Assembly (NCBI GenBank): GCA_964017185.1
Contig: OZ024870.1
Span: forward strand, 57,538,312 to 57,602,311
Direction: 5' to 3'
DNA from: Rugalucina vietnamica
Lineage: Eukaryota; Mollusca; Bivalvia; Lucinida; Lucinidae
Length of the DNA: 64,000 bases
A program made the position numbers and the translations under genes. The notes under the pieces are model-generated. The model made no database searches, was not told the DNA's origin, and saw only the letters and a list, made by a program, of their open reading frames with translations. Of this stretch, positions 33,155-44,100 are shown one piece after another; position 1 is the first letter of the stretch, and every line of letters starts with the position of its first letter.

Positions 33155-34955
33155 AACATTTACGTCGAAGTTTGGTTTTCTCTACATAAGTGATAGCTAG
33201 GATTGTGAAACCTTGCATAGTAATTGTCCTTGACATACCCTTCAAGCACGCACCTTGACCCGCTGACCTTGACCTATATTTCACGGTACATTGACTTTGT
33301 TAATTTTTACGTCGAAGTTCTGTTTTCTCTGCATCAGTGATAGCTGTGAGTGTGAAACCTTACATATTAATTGTCCTTGACATACCCTTCAAGCACGCAC
33401 CTTGACCCGCTGACCTTGACCTATATTTCACGGTCCATTGACTTTGTTAATTTTTACGTAGAAGTTTGGTTTTCTCTGCATCAGTGATAGCTAGGATTGT
33501 GAAACCTTGCATAGTAATTGTCCTTGACATACCCTTCAAGCACGCACCTTGACCCGGTGCCCTTGACCTATATTTCACGGTCCATTGACTTTGTTAATTT
33601 TTACGTCGAAGTTCCGTTTTCTCTGCATCAGTGATAGCTAGGATTGTGAAACCATGCATAGTAATTGTCCTTGACATACCCTTCAAGCACGCACCTTGAC
33701 CCGGTGCCCTTGACCTATATTTCACGGTCCATTGACTTTGTTAATTTTTACGTCGTAGTTCCGTTTTCTCTGCATCAGTGATAGCTAGGATTGTGAAACC
33801 TTGCATAGTAATTGTCCTTGACATACCCTTTAAGCATGCACCTTGACCCACTGACCTTGACCTATATTTCACGGTCCATTGACTTTGTTATTTTTTATGT
33901 TGAAGTTTGGTTTCTCTGCATCAGTGTTAGCTGTGAGTGTGAAACCTTGCATAGTAATTGTCCTTGACATACCCTTCAAACACGCACCTTGACCCGCTGA
34001 CCTTGACCTATATTTCACGGTACATTGACTTTGTTAATTTTTACGTTGAAGTTCTGTTTTCTCTGCATCAGTGATAGCTGTGAGTGTGAAACCTTACATA
34101 TTAATTGTCCTTGACATACCCTTCAAGCACGCACCTTGACCCGCTGACCTTGACCTATATTTCACGGTCCATTGACTTTGTTAATTTTTACGTCGAAGTT
34201 TGGTTTTCTCTGCATCAGTGATAGCTAGGATTGTGAAACCTTGCATAGTAATTGTCCTTGACATACCCTTCAAGCACGCACCTTGACCCGGTGCCCTTGA
34301 CCTATATTTCACGGTCCATTGACTTTGTTAATTTTTACGTCGAAGTTCCGTTTTCTCTGCATCAGTGATAGCTAGGATTGTGAAACCATGCATAGTAATT
34401 GTCCTTGACATACCCTTCAAGCACGCACCTTGACCCGGTGCCCTTGACCTATATTTCACGGTCCATTGACTTTGTTGATTTTTACGTCGTAGTTCCGTTT
34501 TCTCTGCATCAGTGATAGCTAGGATTGTGAAACCTTGCATAGTAATTGTCCTTGACATACCCTTTAAGCATGCACCTTGACCCACTGACCTTGACCTATA
34601 TTTCACGGTCCATTGACTTTGTTATTTTTTATGTTGAAGTTTGGTTTCTCTGCATCAGTGTTAGCTGTGAGTGTGAAACCTTGCATAGTAATTGTCCTTG
34701 ACATACCCTTCAAACACGCACCTTGACCCGCTCACCTTGACCTTTATTTCTCGGTCCATTGACTTTGTGAATTTTTATGTCAAAGTTTTTTTTTTCTGCA
34801 TCAGTGATAGCTGCAAGTGTGAAACCTTGCATAGTAAAAGTCCTTCACATACCCTTTCAGAACACACCTGAACCTGGTGCCCTTGACCTATATTTCACGT
34901 TTTTAGTTATTTTGCCCGATGCAGGTGCGATATCGACCTCCGCGGAGTTCTGGTT
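33057..34955 (+). mobile_element. H2 Helitron-like element with internal satellite
   Basis: 5' end: hairpin ATCGCAC ... GTGCGAT. Then (CCGT)n at about 33103-33153, then about 11 units of ~147 bp. Near the 3' end is GCAGGTGCGAT, the exact complement of the 5' ATCGCACCTGC, then the palindrome CTCCGCGGAG and terminal TTCTGGTT. Inserted in the T tract of H1 without a detectable target duplication. Confidence 0.82.
33165..34910 (+). repeat. ~147-bp tandem array with 734-bp higher-order period
   Basis: Each unit holds CATCAGTGATAGCT, CATAGTAATTGTCCTTGACA and TGACCTTGACCTATATTTCA. Variant markers (ACATATTAATTG, CCATGCATAG, TTTAAGCATGC, GTGTTAGCTG) recur in the same order 734 bp apart (33301-34034 and 34035-34768), i.e. 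five units form one higher-order repeat. Confidence 0.88.
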
Positions 34956-35378
34956 TGAAAACTATTGCAGCCTGAGACCTGAAAAGTGGTAGATGCAAAC
35001 AACTAATGGAGAAGATGAAGGTATGTGATTAATTTAGGTCAAGGTCATCTCTTGACCTTGGCCAGTCTGTCGTCCTTACACACTTTTCAAAGAGCTTCTC
35101 TGAAACTGCTTGGCAAATAAAAGTGAAATTTTATGTGGAGCATCCATTGGTAGGGGGAACGAAAGTTTGATCGCGAAATTCGGGTCACATGACCAAGATG
35201 GCCGCCATGCCCAACTATGGTAAAAACCACTCAAAAATCTTCTCCAGAACGGGCTGGCGGATTTACGCAAATTTTTGTATGTAGCATTTGGGACTCCAGC
35301 CCATTATAGTTTGTTGAAATGAAGACCCTAGGATGACCTTGACCTATTTTAAGGCAAGGTCAATTTTGGAAACATAGG

Positions 35379-35727
35379 TTTGTTGCATGGCGTTGTGCCT
35401 GGTAAAATCGTTAAGTTGTGACCCAGATAGAGTGATTTGTTTTCATCATACTTGTCCCCTGTTGGAACGATAATCGGTGTCCCAGGAAAAGTGGTTTATC
35501 TTCATTATACTACTGTTTATTGTGCCTGCCTCTCTGTCGTACTCGTTCCCTTTCGTTCCTGTTGAAATCTAGCCGGATGGCTACCTTGTTGGGAAAGAGC
35601 TAGTCATTCTGCTTTTCGAGTGTGTTGTAGGAAAACTTTTGTTGTGCTTTATGTATTTTCTTTCCCACCAGCTGTCTATGTTGGGACTTTAAATTTAATT
35701 GCATCGATTCCTGGTCCCTCTATTCTT
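35379..35727 (+). repeat. Insert in H1 related to 36450-36610
   Basis: Blocks GGATGGCTACCTTG, TGGGAAAGAGCTA and a long T-rich tail recur at 36480-36610. Neither copy has recognisable ends. Confidence 0.5.
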
Positions 35728-36206
35728 ATTTTACATGGGAAATGGTGAAAACATTGGATATTTTGGAAACTGTTGCAGCCTGAGACCTGAAAGTTGCTAG
35801 ATGCAGACAACTAATAGAGTCAATGAAGGTAAGTAATTAATGATGGCCAAGGTCATTTCTTGACCTTGACCCAGGGTCATTTAAATATCAAAATAAAAAT
35901 TATTGTTTTCTCAGAAATCACTGGGTTTGGAAACTATTGCAGCCTGAGACCTGAAACTTTGCAGATGCAGACAACTTATATAAAGTAAATAATTCAAGGT
36001 CAAGGTCATTTCATGATGACTTAATACTCCAAGATCAGGCTTCAGGTGAGCGTTTTCAGGACCAATGGTCCTCTGGTTCTGTGTCTCGTCAAGAACCTAA
36101 AAAGTATTTGTTTAAAAATCACTGCAAATTAATGGTCAGGATTTATGCACTCCAGTATTTCATGATGGACAGTTCAATATTGTCTGTTTGTTCTTCTGTC
36201 TCTCAG

Positions 36207-36448
36207 GACCCAGTTGTTCAAAGCATCGTTAGCTTAACGATATGGTTAAGACATAAATTTGTTAAGCAAATATCAGCTAAAGTAACAAATACACTGTTAT
36301 TTTTTGTTGAAAAAATGTGAGAATCCTTTGCAGTGCAAAGGATTCTCACATTTTTTCAACAAAAAATAACAGTGTATTTGTAATATTAATGTTTGAAATT
36401 TTAACGAAACGTTAACTAACGACGACGTTAGTTTTGAACAACTGGGCC
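36207..36448. mobile_element. M2 palindromic TIR element
   Basis: Inverted ends GACCCAGTTGTTCAAA and GGCCCAGTTGTTCAAA, interior TCGTTAGCTTAACGAT, flanks CAG and CTG. The centre is a perfect 48-bp-arm palindrome (36285-36381). A second copy lies at 47630-47833. Confidence 0.82.
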
Positions 36449-36449
36449 C

Positions 36450-36880
36450 TGTTGTGCTTGTCATCTTGGTTTTTGGTTGATGCTAGCTGGATGGCTACCT
36501 TGCTGGGAAAGAGCTAATCATACTGCTCTGCATGCTTGGTGCTAACATTTTGGTGATGTAATTTCTTTCCTGTTTCGATTTTGAATTTATTTGTAATAAT
36601 ACCTGGAACTATTCTGACTTACAGGTAGCATAGTTTGTTGCTTAGAAAATATAGACTAGCTGTCAGGAGAAAAGGAAAAATGATCTGGATACATGTATAT
36701 CTTATGCTCAAATCTCAATAATAGATTTATTATTAAAAGAAGTCTGACTTGATACAGGTACAAGATGCCTGGGTTTGTTTAAATGTCACCAAGAACAATT
36801 TATTGTAAGCTAAATTAAATAGGGCAGTCCATAAACTTGGAAGAGGCATAGATACTAGACAACAGTGTGCAGTGGGAATC
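36450..36880. other. Unassigned, partly repeat-related
   Basis: 36450-36610 matches the 35379-35727 insert. The rest is unassigned. Confidence 0.4.
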
Positions 36881-36887
36881 AAAATTT

Positions 36888-36893
36888 TTATTC
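36888..36893 (-). terminator. Candidate polyadenylation signal for the GCNT gene
   Basis: AATAAA on the - strand, about 440 bp beyond the stop codon. No nearer match was found outside the coding sequence. Confidence 0.35.
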
Positions 36894-37335
36894 AAAACAC
36901 CAAACAATATCCAAAAATGTTAAAATCTGGAAATATAAGATTTCATCAATTTGGGCCTTTTTTCCACAGCAATACATGTTTTGTTTCTGTGATTATGTCT
37001 GTATGAAAAGTGTAAACTACATGTACATGAAATATGCAACTTCCTGTGTCAGGAAACAAGAGATCCAAATTATAAGCAGCCTCGAGCCAATTATAGACTT
37101 GAGATTTCTTTAAAATCTTTCTGTATGGAAGACAGTTAAAACTGAAAGCATAAAGTACCAGGCAAGTTTTTTGATAAGATACTTCTTTAGAACAAATGTG
37201 AAACTTATCATTCTTAATTCAGAAACTATGAAATTAGCACCATTTTCTAGGATGTCCCTTTATAAAATATTTATAAACAAAAAACAATAAAATGTGTCAT
37301 GACATGGCAGCATTATGCAACATTTGCAATGTAAT

Positions 37336-37637
37336 TTATACTTTATTCTTAACAAAATCTCTAGTTCTGTAATAGTCAGTTTTAAACCCAAGTGTTCCAA
37401 TCATCTCTTCCCGTGTTCTATTTCGTAACAATTCTTCCAAACATCCGAGAGTCGCCGGCTGAAAATCTAGAATAAACTTGTTGGCAAACAGTTCTTCTCT
37501 GGTTGCCAGGTAAGGAAGATCACCCACACCAAATACACAGATGTTTCTAACGTTTTTTCCTTGGCATGGCCAGTCGTCTTCCCAATTTTTGAAGCGAGCT
37601 AGATGGGGGTTAGTGTCATTGTTCGTTTCTGGTTCAC
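37336..37637 (-). CDS. GCNT-like exon 3
   Basis: Acceptor TTTTTATTATTCCAG. Encodes GEPETNNDTNPHLARFKNWE, then CQGKNVRNICVFGVGDLPYL, then the family ending, and stops with TAA. The conserved C-terminal cysteines and GxGDL motif are present. Confidence 0.94.
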
Positions 37638-40301
37638 CTGGAATAATAAAAACGAGCGATAAATGTAAGTAGTAGTAGTAGTAGTAGTAAGAGAGTAGTT
37701 GTAGTAGTAGTAGAACTAGTAGTAGTGGTAGTATTGGTAATAAATAATAATAATAAATAAAAAGACTATTATATTTATATGGGGTGTCTCAGTTGTGCAT
37801 GTCCAATCTTCCCTAAGGTCTCTGTGACCGCCATACCAATCTATGATGATAAAATACTTCAACAATCTTCTGCTGAGAAACAGGTTGACGAACTTCAGCG
37901 AAAAGTGGTATGTAGTATAAGGGACTCTAGCTCATCATTTGTTTTGTATAAATCATGTCCCTGGGTTGTTAAATGATTTTCTTTAAACACAGAAGTGAGC
38001 ATTTATTGTATAGGTTCGTACATAGTAAGTGAATAAATCAGTTAACATAAGTTATACATACAATATTGATTAATTATTTGTTTACTTTGGTTAACCAACA
38101 CTTTTTAGACCAATCAACGGGCATCTCATTTAAATATGCATGTATTTATGTTTTCTTTTCTTCATTACACTTGTACTTACTATCCATAAGTGCCAACAAA
38201 TGAGCCATCTTTAGAGCTGTACTATTCATAAGCTGCTCTGTTGTCACACAGCTGATCTCAATCTTTTTTTTTTTTTCTACCAAAAAGGCATGTTACTGCT
38301 ACCTAATTTACACTTCTGACCACATTAATTTACAGAGGTGCCTTTTTAGCTCACCTGAGCCGAAGGCTCACAGGTGAGCTTATAGTATACCCATGCTCCA
38401 GCGTCCGTCCGTCGTCCGTCCGTCTTTCACAATTTCAAAAGATCTTCTCCTCTGAAACCGCTGGGCCAATCAAAGCCAAACTTCATGTGGAGCATCCTTA
38501 GGAAGGGGGGAATGAAAGTTATATAAATGGTTCAGCTCACATGACCAAGATGGCCGCCATGGCTATAAATAGCAAAAACCTTTAAAAATCTTCTTCTCCA
38601 GAACCAGTGGGCCGATTTCCACGAAACTTGGTATGTAGCATCTGGGACGTGGGCCCATCATAGTTTATATAAATCATGACCCTAGGATGACCTCGACCTA
38701 TTTTATGGCAAGGTCAACTTAGGTCGCCAATGCATTTGAATGGGAAAAAAATGGTAAAATGCTATTTAATGGGTAAAACTTACTGGGAATAGGCAAATGG
38801 ACAGAAGATTAATGTTAATGGAAAATTTTAGCCCCTGGGGGTTTGTCTGCACCTGCCCTGGGGCTATATACATGTATATGACCATAATATTCAAACATCT
38901 TCTTCTCTGATACCCCTAGGCCAATCGAAGCCAAACTTCATGTGGAGCATTCTTGGGAAGGGGGAATGAAAGTTTATATAAATGGTCAAGGTCACATGAC
39001 CAAGATGGCCGCCATGGCTATAAATAGCAAAAACGTTTACAAATTTTCTTCTTCAGAACCAGAAGGCCTATGATTTTGAAACTTGGTGTGAAGCATCTGG
39101 GAATGGAGCTCTACAAAGTTGATATAAATTATGACCCTGGGATGACCTTGACCTATTTTACGGCAAGGTCAACTTAGATCGCCCATGCATTTGAATGGAG
39201 AAAATTGTTAAAATGTCATTTGAAGGACAAAACTTGCAGTTAATTGGCAAATGGACTGAATTTTTATGGTTTGAAAAAGACATTGACTCCAGGAGTTTTT
39301 CTGACCCTGCCCTGGGGTTATATACATGCATTTTACCATTCTAGTCTAACAAGTTTATTGGTACATGTATATATCTCGGGTCTCAGGTGAGTGTTTACAG
39401 GACCATTGGTCCTCTGGTTTCATGATGTGGCACAATAGAGATCAATAGAGGAAGTGTCCAATTTGGAAACAGAAAGCTGTACAAGGAAGCTAAAGCTGCA
39501 TCACAACAAAACTTGTCTCTTGAGTTCATGATGAAAGGTCATTGAAACTATGGATTAATTCCCAAAACCCTGCACTTGAAGCAAAAATCAGTCAATTATC
39601 TTAAATGATATCCATATATGGGAAGACCATAAGTTCAAAATGGTGAGTATGATGATTTCTTGTCGTGAAGGAATCATTTTGTTGAGCCACGCCATGTGAA
39701 AACCAACAATGGTTTCCAAACAGGTTAGACATAAACCGGGCTGTACAACCACAGAAGATGGCTAGAGGCTAGAGGCTTGAAAAGATGGATTTAGAAAGTA
39801 GAGGAATTGTACTATCCGTGTAGCGAAAACGGTTACCGCGAAGTTGATCTGCGTCTTTGTTTTCGCATATGCAGATTGTTGGTTTTCTCAAGATGCGGTT
39901 CATGTGTTGAAGCAGTGAACAGCACAGAACATTTCAAAGGAAAAACTTCAACCAGCTGTCAGCTCATGAATAATGGGATGTTGAATATAAAGACATGGAA
40001 ATAATCATTACTTTCACATGCCCATACAAGGCTGAGAAAATGATATAAAATAATTAACACTCCTGCAATGATATTGTAATTTCACAGCTGTGAAAATGAA
40101 ACAAAAATATACAGATGAACCCAAAGGATAAAAGGGTCCTGAAATGCTCACCTGATCTTGAATCATTTATTATTTTAGTTTTAGCATGAGATTAGACATA
40201 CGAATACAAAATAAATTCATATAAGAATCAGAAATGGCTCGCCACTTGGCAACATTTCCTACTACATTTATTCATTACGAAAACTTGGCCATGTGAATGT
40301 A

Positions 40302-40341
<40 letters not shown>

Positions 40342-41079
40342 AAAAATTTTCATTGGAAAATTTCAATATTCACAATATATTTGCTCAAAACATAGATTTT
40401 GGGTACACGTTAGAATCAGTCCGTCAAGGCGGTTCTAACGAGTGCCCACAATCAATGTTTTGGATCAAAAATAAGAAGAATAGATGAACCCCTGCACATC
40501 CCAGTTTTACTGTATAAAAGTGGGGTTTTGCACGGACATCTTTTCCTGATGGCTTTACTTTTGCATTAAAGTACTATTTAACCAACCTTTGTAAGATCCA
40601 GATATATTCAAGTGTGGGTTATTATGTAGTGATGAGAAAAATAATTCATCCGGGACCTCCACTTTTCTACACCAAGCTAGAAAATCTTTCCCTATCTGAC
40701 TGTTAATGGCGCTGTCAGCAAACTGTCTGTTGAGGACCACGTGTATGGACCCCTTTGTTGGGGTTATCCCGTGGGGTGGGGGACCGGCGTTCTTCCATCG
40801 GTACTTGTTGTCTCTGAAAAACGCGAAATAAGCCGTGACACGAGAAAAACATTGTGTTTTCCGACCATGTCTAGCACAAATCGGCCTGTACAGACTCAGA
40901 AAAAAAGGTAGAAGCTTGAAATTTTGAATATAAGTAGAAGAATAGGAACTGTACTATCCGTGTAGCGAAAATCTGCACTGCGAAGCTTATCTGCTTCTTT
41001 GTTTTCGCACTTGCACATTGAATATAAACAAATAAAATGTTTTTTTTTTTTTTGAAAATGGTTTTCTCATGACGCCGCT

Positions 41080-41122
<43 letters not shown>

Positions 41123-44100
41123 GCGGTTGTCCCAGTTACAGGTACACGGCTAACAAACCTTTAAATGCGTAACCGCCGGTTAAGAAAAAAAAATCCGATT
41201 CACGCCCTTCCGGTTCCGCATATGAAGACCAAGAAAAGGTAAACAAAACATACACTACTAGGATCGATTGATGATTATATTTTAGTACAGAAATATATCG
41301 ATTATCTATGAATGCTATTTTGTCACTTATTTACTCATGTAACTCAGCACCAAAGTAGCTCGCAAAATAATTTGATGAATTTGAGTTATTTATTCCCTTC
41401 TTCGAACCTGGTGTTCCAACAAGGCCAAAGTCGGCGAAATACAACTAAAAATTGGACAATTTGCTGGTAAATATCAAATTTTAGTGATTGTTCCACGACA
41501 AATTTACATATATGTATTAACTAGATTGCATCTGATGTCTGTGCCAGTATTTCGTTGTGTAAGTGCCCGTCATTATCGATTTGAAGGGAAGGAAAAGATG
41601 GGTACGCATTTAATCATTAAAACATGAAGGATATATTTCAAGATACGTTTGAAAACCTCAACCTGTTCAAGTTATGGTATTTATTTCCCTGTAAAGCGTT
41701 AAAAAAATTATACAGAATGCTGTAAAATCGTCTTCATGAATTCATGAACAGGAATATCATGCATGTGAACTATTGTATTACATGTATTTCATAGACAGTT
41801 TGTATTATTTTATATCAAACATTTTCACTGCAACTATCACAAACACACCAAATTTGAGTAAGCAACTATTAAGAAAGGACGAGAGAATGTGACAATAATC
41901 TTCAGCATAAAACAATTAACAAAAACAAAAATTTTAATACATGTGTTCTATAATGACTATATTGCTATCATTCTAATGATTAAATTCGTAACCGAAATGT
42001 TGACACAGCTTTTAACCACATATGCATAGAATGCATTGGCCAGAGGCAACGAAACTGTCACCAGACCTCACACAATGTTAAAATCATCTGCGCACTGTAT
42101 TGCTTTCCGTTAATATGGACGTAATGAGCGCCAAATCTAAAAATATCCCTGCGACTGACCCACATTTTCGTCGTGTACAATGCAATCCCAACATGTGTTT
42201 TGGGGTAGGGAATAAAAATCATGATTATAAAGAAAAAATTCTGGAAATCCTTTGGGGTCAAAATAAAGCAATGTCTAACTAATAAAATAGCATTGAGAGA
42301 ATTATAATATTTGTCTTCGAATCGAAATATTTTACTCGGAAACATGAGCTGCAAAAGTTTGTTTACCTTTTGTTGGTCATCTGATGCGAAACCGGAAAGA
42401 CATGAATCGGATTTCTTTTCTTAACCGCGGTTACGCATTTAAAGGTTTGTTAGCCGTGAGGTATGGTCAGGTGTGGCATAATTACTGTCCCCTTTCATTT
42501 GGAGGGAGTGTTGTCTTACCCACATTGTGAATAAACCTTGAATATACGCAAGTTTCCTGCAAAAACCACAGACGAAAGCGACACGCCTTGAAATATGCAT
42601 GTTTGAGCCGCGTCATGAGAAAAACCAGATCTGGCCTATATCTGGCCTATGCGAAAACAAAGGCGCAGATCAGCTGTGCAGATGATCAGCGCCTTTGTTT
42701 TCGCTACACGAGTAGTTCAACTCCTCTTCTACTTATATCCAAAATTTCAAGCTTCTAGCTATCTTCTCTGATACTACAGGCCGTTTTGTGTCAGACCTGG
42801 TCTGAAACACCGAAGACCGGTTTTCTCGCAACGCGGCTCACATTGTACCGCAAAAAGAAAGGTCATGCAGTGGCAGGTCATGCAGTGGCTCGACCTGTAC
42901 CGTGGTATGCGAAAAAGTGCATGTACTTGTAAAGAGAACGTCTTGTTTTCATAGTTACAAACACTTGTTTTGACAGTTTACAGCATACATCTGAGTGTTT
43001 TCCAATATTACAGCATATGTGTTTGTTTACAGTGAATTTGGATAACAAGGCAATAATTCTTGACATATCTCAGAAGAGTTTTTTTTATAACAAGGCATAC
43101 CGATTAGATAAGAAACATCAAATGCTGATTATGATGAAATATTATATTCCTATTTCAAATAGGGCTTGGGCCCCCACTCATTGGCACCTAAAGAAATAGA
43201 TGTCAGGCAACTGACTACTGGTTAACTGCTCTGATATGAGCCTGCTCAGGAAAAGTGGTTCAAGTCAAACCATCCGTACATATAACTATATATATAAGCC
43301 TTCGCGGCTTAGTTGGATGGACATATTTGAAGCACATTGACATCCTAATTTTGGGTAAAAATCCAAAAAAATGGAGGCAACGTCATGACATGACCATAGC
43401 TGTTAAGCATGTGAATTCTCCAGAACTGATAAACAATACCGAAAGGCGATTGCTTAACATAGTCTTCGCTGGGCGTAGCTGTTTCACCGCCCAACGTGTA
43501 TATTTCATCTAAACAATTACCTTTTTACGGTTCCTTCAACAAGATTTGCCCCATTAATGGAATCCAAGATTTTTACAAGTTCATAATTTGTCCGCAATGG
43601 AAACTCTTGACCTGTCAAATTGATGAAATATTTCCATGTTTTGTGGCGTTTTAGCAATTCCTCTAGACATATCAACTCTGGTTCTAGAACAGAGAATTCT
43701 CCCCATCGTACGTTCACTGAACGGGGTGTGAGAAAAACATTTTGGAAACATTTAGCAAGTCGTTTTACTGAATTTACGAAGTTTTTGTTCGATTTTTGGT
43801 CTATGTGAATACAGTAAATGTTGTGTGGTCTATAGATTGTCCTTAATAATTGCTCGAATTGCGGAAAGTTTGTATATATGAGCATGCTAAATGCCAGAGG
43901 AAAGTTTTGTTCTAATTCTGTTACAGGCGTTGTTATATATCTATTATTCATCATATAGCTTTTGCAATTACCGTCCTTAATAGTACTTCCACTATCAGCT
44001 AAAGTATTGTTCAAATTCAATTTTATCTTAAGCTTTTTACCACTTATTAATGTAGGGCAAGTCACGCCAGATACTGATAATGACTGTATTTGTCCATACG

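Larger units (their letters stand above)
32520..36078 (+). mobile_element. H1 copy interrupted by H2 (32520-33056 and 34956-36078)
   Basis: Start TAGCTCAGCTGAGCC. The body breaks at GGATTTTT (33057) for the H2 insert, resumes at TGAAAACTATTGCAGCCTGA, and ends CTCTGGTT at 36078. A second interruption (35379-35727) replaces the usual CATAGGCTTTTACATGGG. Confidence 0.8.

Noticed and set aside
33165..34910. CRISPR-like regular repeats
   Set aside because: Units of ~147 bp are directly adjacent with no unique spacers, in an animal genome and inside a mobile element.
26211..35270. Frames reading like MKGFYHxWAWRPSWSCD in H1 copies
   Set aside because: Antisense readings of H1 repeat units; frame breaks differ between copies and no domain is present.
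40306..40340. Poly(T) as a processed-pseudogene tail
   Set aside because: It sits inside an M3 element with no retrocopied gene beside it. Most likely homopolymer expansion.
42058..42354. Transposase fragment inside the 1.3-kb TIR element
   Set aside because: The 98-codon frame has no catalytic-type motif and is AT-rich low-complexity sequence.
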